From Flaveria trinervia (taxonomy: Eukaryota; Streptophyta; Magnoliopsida; Asterales; Asteraceae), in the NCBI GenBank assembly GCA_025506515.1, contig CM046442.1:62133340-62197339 (forward strand): a stretch of 64,000 nucleotides of DNA. The letters run 5' to 3'. Positions 21,640 to 31,701 of this stretch are shown piece by piece. Both the position numbers and the translations under genes were made by a program. The notes beneath the pieces were generated by a model. That model did not search any database, was not told the origin of the DNA, and worked only from the letters and a program-made list of their open reading frames with translations. The number at the start of each line of letters is the position of its first letter. The first letter of the stretch is position 1.

Positions 21640-22697
21640 CTTCTAAGAACTCACCCTTTCTGGAAACAAACACCTTTTGTTCCAGTGGATCATAGAAATA
21701 ATATCCCATAGAATCTCTAGGATATCAACAAAGATACACTTGGTGGATCGGACTTCTAATTTGTTTGGGGTGGGAGTCTTAACATAAGCCTCACAACCCA
21801 AACCCTTAAGTATGATAGGGATGGAACTCTTCCATGCCATATCTCAAAGGGTGTCCTTTCCACCTTCTTGGTTGGGGCCATATTCAGAATACGAGCCGCG
21901 GAGAGCAAAGCGAAACCCCAAAATGATAGAGGCAATGTGCTTCTAGCCATCATAGATCGGACCATATCCAATAAAGTTCGATTCCTCCTCTCAGACACCA
22001 TTATGTTGTGGTGTTCCAGGTGGTGGAGTGAGTTGTGAGACAATCCCACACTCCTAATATGATCTTGAAAAATATCACTTAGGTATTCACCACCCCTATT
22101 GGTGCGGAGAACTTTAATTGATTTGTTGAGTTGATTTTCTACTTCATTCTTGAAGATTTTGAACATTTCAAAAGCTTCATCTTTGTGTCTTAATAAATAC
22201 ACGTACCCATAGCGACTATAATCGTCGGTAAAGGTAATGAAGTATCTTTCACCATTCCTAGTCATTGGCTTAAAAGGACCACATACATCCGAATGTATGA
22301 TACCTAATAAATCTTTTGCCCTTTCGTTAGTTCCATTAAAGGGTGCCTTAGTCATTTTTCCTTGTAAACAAGATTCACATACATCAAATGAATCACATTC
22401 ATTTGTTTTTAAAAGACCATTCTTTTGAAGTGTTTGTATGCGTTTCTTGTTTATATGACCAAGACGACAATGCCAAAGGTAGGTATCACTCAAATCCAAT
22501 TTAAGTTTTTTGGTGGTTGCTTGGTATATTGAGCTATCATATGTTGCGTTTTCATGAACCAATTCATAAATACCATTACAAGGTATAGCTTTAAAATAAA
22601 ATACATGATTTAAAGAAACATGAATATCATTGTCAACAAACTTGAAATCATAATCATATTGTCTTAAACGGGAAACAGAAATTATGTTCCTAGTCAA
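21640..22697 (-). pseudogene. Integrase of element C
   Basis: Frame 22697-21756 covers LWHCRLGHINKKRIQTLQ (HHCC zinc region with CESCLQGK), Asp in FTDDYSRYGYVYL, then VLRTNRGGEYLSD. In homologues I and D this second catalytic Asp is present (TDRGGEY); here it is Asn. A frameshift lies before VSERRNRTLLDM, which keeps the Glu. A further frameshift near 21760 leads into the C-terminal piece (GYYFYDPLEQKVF). Integration activity is not expected. Confidence 0.88.
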
Positions 22698-23842
22698 ACT
22701 AGGAGCATATAATACCTTACTAAAATAACTTCCAAACCATTTGGAAGTTTCAAAATGTAGTCTCCTTGGGCTTCCACATGAACCTTTGCACCATTGCCCA
22801 TGAAGAGACTTATTTCCCCTTTCTCATAATGCTCATTTCTTTTGAACCCTGCAACAAATTGCAAATGTGAGTTCCACATCCGGTATCTAATACCCATGTG
22901 TTAGAAGAAATAACATTTAATTCTATATGTATCATGTATATTATACCTGAGGTTTGCCCGCCCCTCTTTTCTCTCAACTCTTTGAGATAGACTGGACAAT
23001 TTCTCATCCAATGCCCTATCTCACCACATTTGAAGCATGGGTCGTTCACAGCAACCTTTTGCTTCTTCTCCTTGGGTTTTGGAGGTTCCGCCCTAACAAC
23101 CATCTTCCCCTTTCCCAAACGTGCCCCTTTCCTTTGGCAACAGTTGCCTTGGGAGGGGGTAGAGACCTTCTCCTTCTCCCACCTTCATTAATGGTGAGAA
23201 CGGGTAAAACCCTTTTACCCATTCCCGCCTCAGCTGATTTGAGCATCGAATGAAGTTCATTTATGCTCTTGTCCCATCCGTTCATGTTGTAATTCATGAC
23301 GAATGCCTCAAACCTTTTAGTTAGGCCATTAAGGATCAAATCCGTGGCCAACTCCTTTGAGACGGGACAGTTCAGCCTTTGAAGGCGGTCGATGTGGCTT
23401 TTCATCTTAAGAACATAAGATGAAACTGATTGGGATTCCTCCATCCGACATGCATGAAGCGCTCGAACCGTTTCGAAGCGCTCCACTCTAGCTTGTTGCT
23501 GGAACGTTTCCCGCAGCTGAGTGATCATGTCATAGGCTCCATGGAGCTCATACTCCTTTTGGAGTTCGGGTGTCATACTTGCCAACATTAGACAAGAGAC
23601 CTGGATGGAGTCCTCCACATATTTAACCCAATCATTATAGGCTTCCACATCCTCCTCGTTAGGTTCATCGGGGATGGGATCATCAAGGATATAGGCCCGC
23701 TTTTCTTGCTTGAGAACAATTCTCAAGTTGCGGTACCAATCCATGAAATTGTTAGGTGTTAGACGATCCCTTTGAAGAATCGCCCTTAGGGATTGGTTGT
23801 TTTGGTTTGGTACATCATTATTAGCGTGTTGTTGTCGGCCAT
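22698..23842 (-). pseudogene. gag and protease of element C
   Basis: Starts MADNN at 23842; a frameshift follows within 20 codons. The main gag frame (23744-23046) reads MDWYRNLRIVLKQEKRAYIL, LQKEYELHGAYDMI and MKSHIDRLQRLNCPVSKELA. The zinc knuckle CFKCGEIGHWMRNC and the protease site WVLDTGCGTHIC are in the 23118-22810 frame, after a frameshift. Another frameshift follows the protease core. Gag of this type (one knuckle, no long linker) is shared with D and I. Confidence 0.88.
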
Positions 23843-25250
23843 CTACAAGATGTTACAAAGTCTATTTTAGTAATCGTTGATAATTATATTTCATTTATTA
23901 ATACCCTTATGTCTCATAGACTATTAAAAAACAAAAATTTTAGAATCCAACGTTATATTTAAATATTGGTTAGGTGACCTTTATCCCATTATTCAAATAA
24001 AACAAGGTAGTCATAAATGACAATTGCAACCTATTGCAACTTCTAGTGGTATGGGATCGTTTAAACATCATATGTTTATCACGGCATGTTTATCCCATCA
24101 ACACCTTTTATAAAACATATTTTAGGTGATCCATTCAATATATTTTACAAATCAAGTCGTCCTACTTACACACACGTGTGAGTTTACTATATAAGTGGTT
24201 AGGTGACCTTTCCCACAAACATGGTATTCTCACCTCAAATTACAAGTTCCCTCAAAGTGGTTAGGTGACCTTTATCCCACTAAGAGTTTGCAAGTAACCT
24301 AAGTGTTGTGAAAAAGGATGGTGTTTAACTTGTTTTCAAAAGGGATATACGATTTCACAATTCTTGTTAAGAAAAGTCTATGTACCATATGATTGTATGC
24401 ATTCAACCATATGGTACCCTATTGGTTCTTATGAATAAAACCCATTTTATTTTGCAAACCATTAATCCTTTTGTAGAACCATTGAATTTTGCTTAATGAT
24501 TTGAGAACCAATTACTCGTTTATAGTTTGTTTTAGTTGATGGTTTGTTAATCACATCCAAATATTCAAAACAAAAATCATCATATGCATTCAACCAAACA
24601 TTAAACAAAACATTCAAATATGCATAACAAAGCATACTAAATTGAGCACACTTGTTTAGCCAAAACAAGTGTGTCAAATGGTCTTGTCCTAAGGGTTAAG
24701 AACATGACACATGGTTGACCCAAAAAGGACTCCCACTTGAATCCATAACTTCAAGCATCCTCTTTGTCCATCTTTTCTTCAAGTCTTGATCTTGAGCTTC
24801 CTTACAAGATATGTATCCTAATACATTTTACTAGTAAAGATAAACTCCTAATCTATTTATTACAAACCATGTGAATAAATAAATTACAAGACTAGACTTG
24901 AAACAAAATTAAATTATTACATGCCCAAATGAATACAACATGACAATCAATCATACAATCCAAGTGGTCTAGGCTTTGTTATGCATAAACAAAACAATAT
25001 ATCCAAACATACATAAGAAGTCGATTTTTGGCAGCCCCTTAAAACCATGTTTTTGGCCAACATAAACCAAGAACAAATGGGTTTTAGTCCAAGCAAACAA
25101 TAATCTTATAAACTAGAGTTTTAAAGATCCTAATATGCATAATATAGCATCTTTAAAACATCAAAAGGGGGCACCAAAATAGCCCTTTAAACCCACGGTT
25201 TGGGCTGTCCAAAAGAAAGCAAAGTGTAATACATGTATGCATATGTATAG
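23843..25250 (-). other. 5' leader of element C with three conserved motif copies
   Basis: A 1.4 kb noncoding leader between PBS and gag. It holds three copies of GGATAAAGGTCACCTAACCA (minus-strand sense) at 23968-23988, 24195-24216 (shortened) and 24257-24280. Their spacing to the gag start is nearly the same in I and D. A GATGGGAT / ATCCCATA inverted pair lies between the copies. A packaging or dimerisation role is possible but unproven. Confidence 0.75.
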
Positions 25251-25265
25251 TGGCTCTTGATGCCA
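25251..25265 (-). other. Primer-binding site of element C
   Basis: Minus strand TGGCATCAAGAGCCA, one base after the LTR end. It resembles but does not equal the initiator tRNA-Met site (TGGTATCAGAGCC). The same variant is used by D. Confidence 0.8.
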
Positions 25266-25266
25266 T

Positions 25267-26191
25267 TGTTGGGATTTTAACATGTTTATCAAAGCTTCAT
25301 ACAACATGATTTATATGAAAACGCAGCGGAATAATATTTTGAAACATATTAAGATCTGATTATAAAACCCATTTTATAATAACCCCAAGCCATGGATCTT
25401 TATACATAATGCATACAAATGTAAAACAACAAAACAAGGAACTACAACCTTTGTAGCTACTTAACCCGAGCTTTAAGATGAGAAGGATGGTGATGATCTT
25501 GAAGGCTAGATTCCAACAAGCAATCCTCAAGAAGATAATACCCCAAGCACGTGCAAAACACCTCTCTTTGCTAGGATCGAACACCAAGTTGTAGTCTCTC
25601 TTCCTTGTGAAGTTTTCAGCCAAGAACAAAACTTGAAGCTGAAAAAATCTTCTTCTCTTGTTCAAATCCGAAAATCTTGAAAGAGAGAGAGAGAGAGAGA
25701 GAGAGTTCCTTGTGTAGGTTGAGTGTATGTGTTAAAATGAATTGATTAGAAGCTAATGCATGTGCTTGGAACAACAAAAGCATTCCCAAGACATACACCA
25801 AGGGGGCGGCCGAATGGCTCCCCTTTTTCTCACCAAAATTCAAATTAATCCTTTTAAAGGAATACACTAGAAATCAACCCTTTTATAAAATTGAACCACT
25901 TTAATTTTATACACAATACATATGTTATTTGTCATTCTTTAACTAATTTAAACAATGAACAAATAATCCCTCATGAACAAATTAATACATATAATAATGT
26001 TCATCTACAAAAGCAATAATTTAGAAAATCCAATTTTCTAAATTGGTGTCACTTATTATTTGTATGATCTTATCAACAAATAAATTTTCTTTCGGTGTTT
26101 GTTTGGCTTGTTATTGAGTATGACCCGACTTGGATCATATCATACTAGCCACATCAATTTAATATGAATCTTGGGCAGATCAAATCTTTTA
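25267..26191 (-). mobile_element. 5' LTR of copia element C
   Basis: Pair of the LTR at 18151-19069. Followed by the target duplication AAAAT (26192-26196). Together they define C as 18151-26191, inserted in the spacer between RNase H and aORF of element B. Confidence 0.95.
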
Positions 26192-26196
26192 AAAAT

Positions 26197-26943
26197 ATAT
26201 TTTCTTTCTATGTAATTAATTCAACATGACATATGTTTGGGAAATAATAGTACACTATGCCTTTGCTTCTACCTAAATTCTTAAATATCATTAAAATCTG
26301 ATCAAGTTACTTGATATGTGAGTAGGTTCATCTTGAGTGGAAACTACACTAAGAGCATGCCAAACATAATGCAAAGTGATTGTTTGTGGGAAACTTCATT
26401 TTGAGGATACAGAAAGTGAGTATTATTTTGATGTTACCAAATCACTTATCTAAGCACACTATGTACCAACACTTTATAACATCTATCTTTGGAAATCATA
26501 CTCCCTTTGTATTGTGTAAACAAAGACCTGGGTGTATGATCACCGTGGCTTACATTAGTAACCAACTAGTGAAATGATCGTGATCCTCATCATCACCGTG
26601 GCTTACATTAGAAGCTACAATGCATTTCAAGCATCATTAGAAGCTATAGTGCCTTTAGCATTAGCAGAAGCAACAGTGTGAAATTTAATAAAACTTGTCT
26701 ATCCATAGATTGGTAAACTACAGATGTGCCAATGCTCCCAAAAGTATAATCTAATTTCCTAGATTGGTAACCTATGAAAATTTAAGTTATACTTCATCAG
26801 CAGAAGTTTTTAATGATAAGTCATCCGCATATGATTTATGGAATCCATAGATGATCTCCAGAAGAAATAGAAACTATGGATAAGTTAAATTGGATAGAGA
26901 GTCCCACATCATTAAATAAATGAAATTAATGTGTCTAAGAGAG
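26197..26943 (+). other. Spacer of element B between pol and aORF
   Basis: Noncoding continuation of B after C. Its first part parallels the G spacer after 35148 (GGTTCATCTTGA... / GGCTCAACTTGG...). It contains AGCAGAAG and CATCCGCAT words like those of LTR B, and the core of a promoter at its end. Confidence 0.6.
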
Positions 26944-26950
26944 TATAAAT
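26944..26950 (+). promoter_or_regulatory. TATA box for the aORF of element B
   Basis: TATAAAT, followed by a C/A-rich transcript leader and, 295 bp downstream, the aORF start. TATA-like sites occupy the same place before the F and G aORFs. Confidence 0.5.
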
Positions 26951-27115
26951 GATGTCCTTGACTTAAATATTCATTATACACTTTTTCAAAACACTTTTTC
27001 AGACCTAGAAAACTACACTTAACAAACATTTTTTCCTCTTTCACAAACATTCAAAATAAACAAGTCAAAACATCAAACAAACACATAATCCTGATCTCAG
27101 ATCATTGTGTTCAAG

Positions 27116-27235
27116 GTAAAACATGTCGTAATGATCAATAATGAACTGTTTGATTCTTAGTTATCCTTACAACTGTTCATATACTCATGTCTATAATGTT
27201 GATTCTAATATAATCTTCTTTATTCGTATGTTCAG
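27116..27235 (+). other. Possible 5'UTR intron before the aORF of element B
   Basis: GTTCAAG|GTAAAAC at the left and TTTATTCGTATGTTCAG|AG at the right fit plant splice-site consensus. The 120-nt AT-rich interval fits a plant intron, and the acceptor lies three bases before the aORF ATG at 27239. Prediction only. Confidence 0.45.
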
Positions 27236-27238
27236 AGG

Positions 27239-27526
27239 ATGTCTAATCGATTTGCAAAGGAGCACAATGTGTGTGCATTCTTAAACCTTGACGATCCTGT
27301 TTCAGAAGGATCTCGAGACATCATCTACTATCTGAGAAGATATAGGATGTTGTATGCCTTATTAGCGGAGCCGATGATACAATAATCACACATTATTGAT
27401 TTTTGTAGCTCCTCACAAATAGAAGAAGATGGAGAAGTTATCATGGTAGAAGTGAAGAATCAAAGACTGAGGATGGATTGTTGGACCCTAAAAGGATTAT
27501 GCATGCCAATTCAATGGGTGAGTTGA
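27239..27526 (+). pseudogene. N-terminal fragment of the additional ORF (aORF) of element B
   Basis: Starts MSNRFAKEHNVCAFLN and reads DIIYYLRRYRMLYALLAEP, then a stop at 27386; the same frame continues HIIDFCSSSQIEEDGEVIMV. The pattern (HN..., a hydrophobic LYALLAEP block, then H-I-I-D-F) aligns with the aORF of F (LHTQHNQVALL, FTSLTIDPTLYEDHLLEFW). This extra gene between pol and the 3' LTR occupies the place of the env-like gene in SIRE-type copia elements; its function is unknown. The gene is cut at about 27524 by G's LTR after roughly 96 codons. Confidence 0.65.
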
Positions 27527-27763
27527 TGATTGCTTTGCTGGATTCCCACAAGTCCAAGAAGAAATGCGGATGAAGATCCTGCACAAGAAAAAACCAAGTA
27601 TGGTCTTTCGCATTTGTCAATGCAGAAGACATAAAACAAATACGGACAAGTATTTGTTCTTCCGTATTAACAAATGCGGAAGACCAATTAGTAATGCGGA
27701 CAAGACTTTGCTCATCCGTATTTGCCAATGCATATGACTAGACAAATGTGCAGAAGTATTTGT

Positions 27764-27789
27764 TCATCCGCATTAACCAATGCGGATGA
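27764..27789. repeat. Perfect 11-bp-arm hairpin in LTR G
   Basis: Arm TCATCCGCATT, loop AACC, arm AATGCGGATGA. One of several such units in this U3. Confidence 0.9.
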
Positions 27790-27839
27790 CCAACATACTA
27801 ATGCGGAGGATCTAGTGAATAAATGCTGATCAAGTCAAC

Positions 27840-27865
27840 TCATCCGCATTTGCAAATGCGGATGA
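27840..27865. repeat. 26-bp perfect palindrome in LTR G
   Basis: TCATCCGCATTTG followed immediately by its reverse complement, with no loop. Arms share the word of the neighbouring hairpins. Confidence 0.92.
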
Positions 27866-27957
27866 ACAAGCAAAGATGCAGATCAAGACATAGACTAGAT
27901 TATGATGTAATAGGTCAGGGGTAGTTTAGTCATTTTGTAAAAGGCAACTTGTCTGCA

Positions 27958-27965
27958 TATAAATA
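27958..27965 (+). promoter_or_regulatory. TATA box in LTR G
   Basis: TATAAATA about 260 bp before the LTR end and downstream of the hairpin cluster. Confidence 0.6.
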
Positions 27966-28221
27966 GAATAGATAACCTCGTACATGAGGTGACAGAAATT
28001 AGACAATCAGAATATTTGTATTCTCTAGGTGCATTATTACTTTTCTTGCTAAACCCTAGTAGTTTTTGTAATCAATCACCTTTATTAATATATACAAAAG
28101 CATTTATGAGTATTTCTTCTGCATGAATGTGTCTTGATTGTATGATTCCGCCATTCAATCATTAACTTAGTCACTATATTCGATTCTTAGTGAGATTCTC
28201 AATCTCACTAACCCAGTCAAT

Positions 28222-28241
28222 TGGTATCAGAGCTTTGGCTC
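28222..28241 (+). other. Primer-binding site of element G
   Basis: TGGTATCAGAGCTTTGGCTC, two bases after the LTR end; initiator tRNA-Met type. Confidence 0.9.
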
Positions 28242-28564
28242 TCAGTTCTTTTTCAGATCCTCCCATGACCTGAATAGAACTCGATTGATCTGGTTATTGA
28301 GTTGCTAATAGAGTACTCCATCGTCTCTAATTAGTAAACAACAGAAAATACTACTGTCAACACTTTCTTATCAAAACATACACATAAACCAATTACTATT
28401 CAAATGATTTCTATCAAGAACTTAGCTGAAACCAACAACAAGAAATTCCCAAAAGTAACATATCTGATTCTGAAACCAGTTTGGACGATTTGGACAAGTA
28501 GAACTAACTGAACTTAAAATTCATCTAATCGGTAATTAAAACAAGTCAAAAACTACCTGTTAAA
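28242..28564 (+). other. 5' leader of element G
   Basis: Noncoding stretch from PBS to the gag ATG at 28565. No repeated motif seen. Confidence 0.6.
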
Positions 28565-29770
28565 ATGGATTCTAACAGTTTCTCAGAACTTGGGCATACA
28601 CCTAAACCTCCTATGCTTAAACACAAATCTGAGTTGAAACAATGGAAAATCAGGTTTAGGAATTACATTACAGGTGTAGATCCTGATTTCTGGATCTCAA
28701 TATGCAAGGGTCCACACATCCCTGTCACTCTGTCTGCAGATCAAGCTGCAATTTACAAAACTGCAAGGATACCCATTGAAGTTCTAACTCTTGATGATGA
28801 AGATTATAAGAAAACTAAGATTGATCTGAAAGCTTACTCTATCCTAACTCAAGCACTCAAGATGGATGTGCTTAAAAGATTGGAGAAGTATGGTACTGCA
28901 AAAGTTGTGTGGGATGCACTGAAAATTATGTGTGAGGGAAGCAGTGAAGTAGCAGAAATTAACAAGGATAAGCTTGTTAATCAGTATGAAACATTTCATC
29001 ACACTAAGGGGATTCCATATCCAAACAACTGCACAGATTTGTGCAGTTGGTAAATGAATTAGAAATCATGAGAGTCACTTACACGATCAAGGAATTAAAC
29101 AAGAAAATGCTACATAGCCTCCCTGAAAGCTAGAAACAGAATGTAACAATGCTAAAAAATACTCTTGATCTCGAGAGTACTACTTTGGATATCATGATAG
29201 CCAAAATAAAAGCATTGGAACTTGATGAAAGAAGTAGAAATCTTGGTGGACCAAGAGTGATTGAGGCTTACAAATTTCCATCAGAATCTCATTCTGTGGA
29301 AAATGCCTTCATCACTAAGGAGGATGATTTCATCTCATCAAGAGATCAACTGAACAATACAAGGTTCATTGCAACTCCACCAACCAATCATCCATCAACA
29401 GCTTCCCAAGCATCCAAAGTCACTGCTGCTCCTGCAACCACTCCCGAAGACACAATATCAGAAGAACAAAAGGCAACTTACAATGCCTTTGTTGCAAGCT
29501 TTGAAGCATACTTAGGAGGAAGACTCACCTCTGCTTATCTAATTCAAGAAGATCTGGAGGAAATGGATCCAGATGGTGTGGAAGAAATGGATCTGTAATG
29601 CTAAATGGCTGTGATTGCTATGAGAGCAAAGAAATTCTTCAGAAAAAGCAGAAAGCTCAGCCTTAATGAGAATACAAAAACTTGGATATGATAAATCCAA
29701 AGTGAAATGCTTCAACTGTGGCATGGCTGGCCACTTCTCCAGAGAATGCAATGCCCCCAAGAGAAACAAC
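28565..29770 (+). pseudogene. gag of copia element G, capsid and first zinc knuckle
   Basis: Starts MDSNSFSELGHTPKPPMLKH. Residues 20-160 are the capsid-type region (KQWKIRFRNYITGVDPDFWI, VWDALKIMCEGSSEVAEINK). A frameshift near 29040 and a stop at about 29131 follow. The next frame (29149-29598) reads LDLESTTLDIMIAKIKALEL, then an Ala/Thr-rich linker and LEEMDPDGVEEMDL. A CCHC knuckle CFNCGMAGHFSREC lies at 29708-29749 in another frame. Gag packages the RNA; this copy has at least three breaks. Confidence 0.88.
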
Positions 29771-31701
29771 TTTCAAAGGAATTCTCAAGGTCAGTCATCC
29801 TCATAGTCTAACTCAAGCTTCCACTCTAACAAATAACAGCAGTAGTATCATCATCCACAACAACACCAATCATATCAAAATCCACCTCAACTAACAAACC
29901 AAGCTCATGGAAGCAGTCAGTCATCTGCCAATGCTCTTGTGATAAAGCAAGATGGGGTATGCGACTGGAGAATGTATGTAGAGGAAGTCAAGCCTCAATT
30001 TCAAAATCATGCACTTATGGCTCACATCAACAATGCTCCATCTCTAATGCCTACTGAGGTAAAATCTAACCTTTGTAGTGAAAAATGTATTACTGAATTG
30101 CATGGTTATAGAGAGATAACCATAAACTGTTAGATAAAATTAAAGAAGAAAAGGTGAAGGTGAAGTCAGAGATGATGAAAAGAGAGATAAAAGGCTTTGA
30201 AATCAAAATTAAATCTCTTATCTCTAACATTGAAAAACTACATGGTGAAAAGTACACTCTTGCAGCTGAGAATGAGCTACTTACTGAAAAGTTAGCTCAA
30301 TCTAAGGCTGAACATACACTGACTGTAGTAAAACTTGAAAAGTTTCAAATGTCTTCCGTCAAGCTGCAAGAGATGCTTGATTGTCAAAAGGATCCAAAGG
30401 ACATGTCGGGGATTGGGTAAAATTCATGTCCTCCACCATACAATGACAACTATACTATCATGTCTGAATTTGTCTCCCTCAATGAGGAAATTGAAACTAA
30501 AACTATGGAACCAAAATCTATAGTAAAACAAGTGACCAATCCTCAAAACAAACCTGATGTTTATATTGAAACAAATGAGGATACAATAAAATTAGGTCAC
30601 CCAATCAAAATCAAAGAGTGCTCAGACAAGGCAGTGAGTGTCATGAAACCCTCAAGCTTCGTAAAAGCAATTGTTCCTTTTATAAAATTCATACCTTCTG
30701 TTTTAAAAGGTAAAAAGAAGTATGTGAAGTCAGTGAAAGCCACTGCTGAGAGCAGTTCTGATATTGAGATTATATATCCAAACAATTCAAGCAAATCAGA
30801 AAAGGTTTCACCAAAAAAGAAACAAAAAGGATCACTGAGTTTAACACATAAAACTCTATCTGACCCTCAGTCTTCAAAACTAAGACAGGGAGTTGGGTTT
30901 GATATTTGCAACAAGGAACACGTTGACTAGTTTGAGAAAAAGGTGAGAAATGGGTTGAAGAAACAAAAACAGCCCAGAAAATCAAACAAATGTAGTGTTG
31001 TGAAGCAAACTACAAGAAGGGCTGATTTTGATTCATCCCCTAAGCAACAGAAAGTGTCTCAGCAGCAAATGAGAAAATTAAAGCAACAAACAAACGTATT
31101 GTGACATTTATGATATGTTCAATCACAAGACAGAAAAGTGCTTTTATAATCAATACTGCTCTATCTGTGATATGAACAACCACTCAACAAATATTGTCTA
31201 GTCTGTGATATGAACAATCACAATACATCTGATTGTTACTTCAATCAGAAGGGATTGATAATTCCCCAAAACAAACCTATCTCAACAACATCATCAGGCA
31301 AAACTCAAGTCAGGAGACATCTGCATAACAATCAATCTAGAACATCTAGATCACTCATTGACATGAGTAAAACAAAAGAAATATGGAAAAGTTGAAGAAG
31401 CAACCATTTCATCAATCAAAAGTCTGATTTTTCAAAACCAAAAATGATGTTTGAAAATAAAAAAACGTTCTAAATTTCTTCAAAAGAACAGAGATCAAAG
31501 GTTTCACTACTCATCTGACTCTTCTGTTGATGTTGATGAGAAGACTCCAGCAAGATATCATAAGCAATCTTCCAGGTCACCTCTGAATAGATCACAATTT
31601 AGAGGAAAGTATCAAGAAGTCACCATAATAGATAGGAACAGGAAACCCAAGACCACCATGGTTTGGGTTCCACATTCTAACTAGTTCTTTTATGCTTGTA
31701 G
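29771..31701 (+). pseudogene. gag-protease linker of element G with coiled coil and knuckle array
   Basis: A long region after the first knuckle: Q/N-rich start, KQDGVCDWRMYVEEVKPQFQ (parallel to B's DGTCDWSMYEREVLEENQAL), and a coiled coil at 30154-30420 (IKSLISNIEKLHGEKYTLAA). Then a Ser/Lys-rich frame (30460-30930), the zinc-knuckle array at 31100-31236 and a last frame (31451-31684) ending RKPKTTMVWVPHSN plus a stop at 31682. Protease opens at 31702 in a different phase, 20 nt after that stop's Asn codon. The order matches element B module for module. Confidence 0.8.
31100..31236 (+). other. Three tandem CCHC zinc knuckles of element G
   Basis: Unit 1 at 31100 (CDIYDMFNHKTEKC; second Cys is Tyr), unit 2 at 31157 (CSICDMNNHSTN, last Cys lost), unit 3 at 31195-31236 (CLVCDMNNHNTSDC, intact). 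Units 1 and 2 are 57 bp apart as in B. Units 2 and 3 are only 38 bp apart, a 19-bp deletion that also shifts the frame. Confidence 0.85.

Larger units (their letters stand above)
27524..28219 (+). mobile_element. 5' LTR of copia element G (start approximate)
   Basis: The right end ACCCAGTCA is followed by a perfect tRNA-Met-type PBS. The left end is placed where B's aORF similarity stops; TG occurs at 27519 and 27524, and no second LTR is available. U3 is packed with CpG-containing hairpins built from ATGCGGATGA / TCATCCGCAT (27600-27880). A TATA box lies at 27958. Confidence 0.75.

Noticed and set aside
20540..21695. Plus-strand ORFs opposite RT and integrase of element C (similar ones at 39676-39909 and 40727-40927)
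   Set aside because: They are antisense shadows of conserved minus-strand pol domains.
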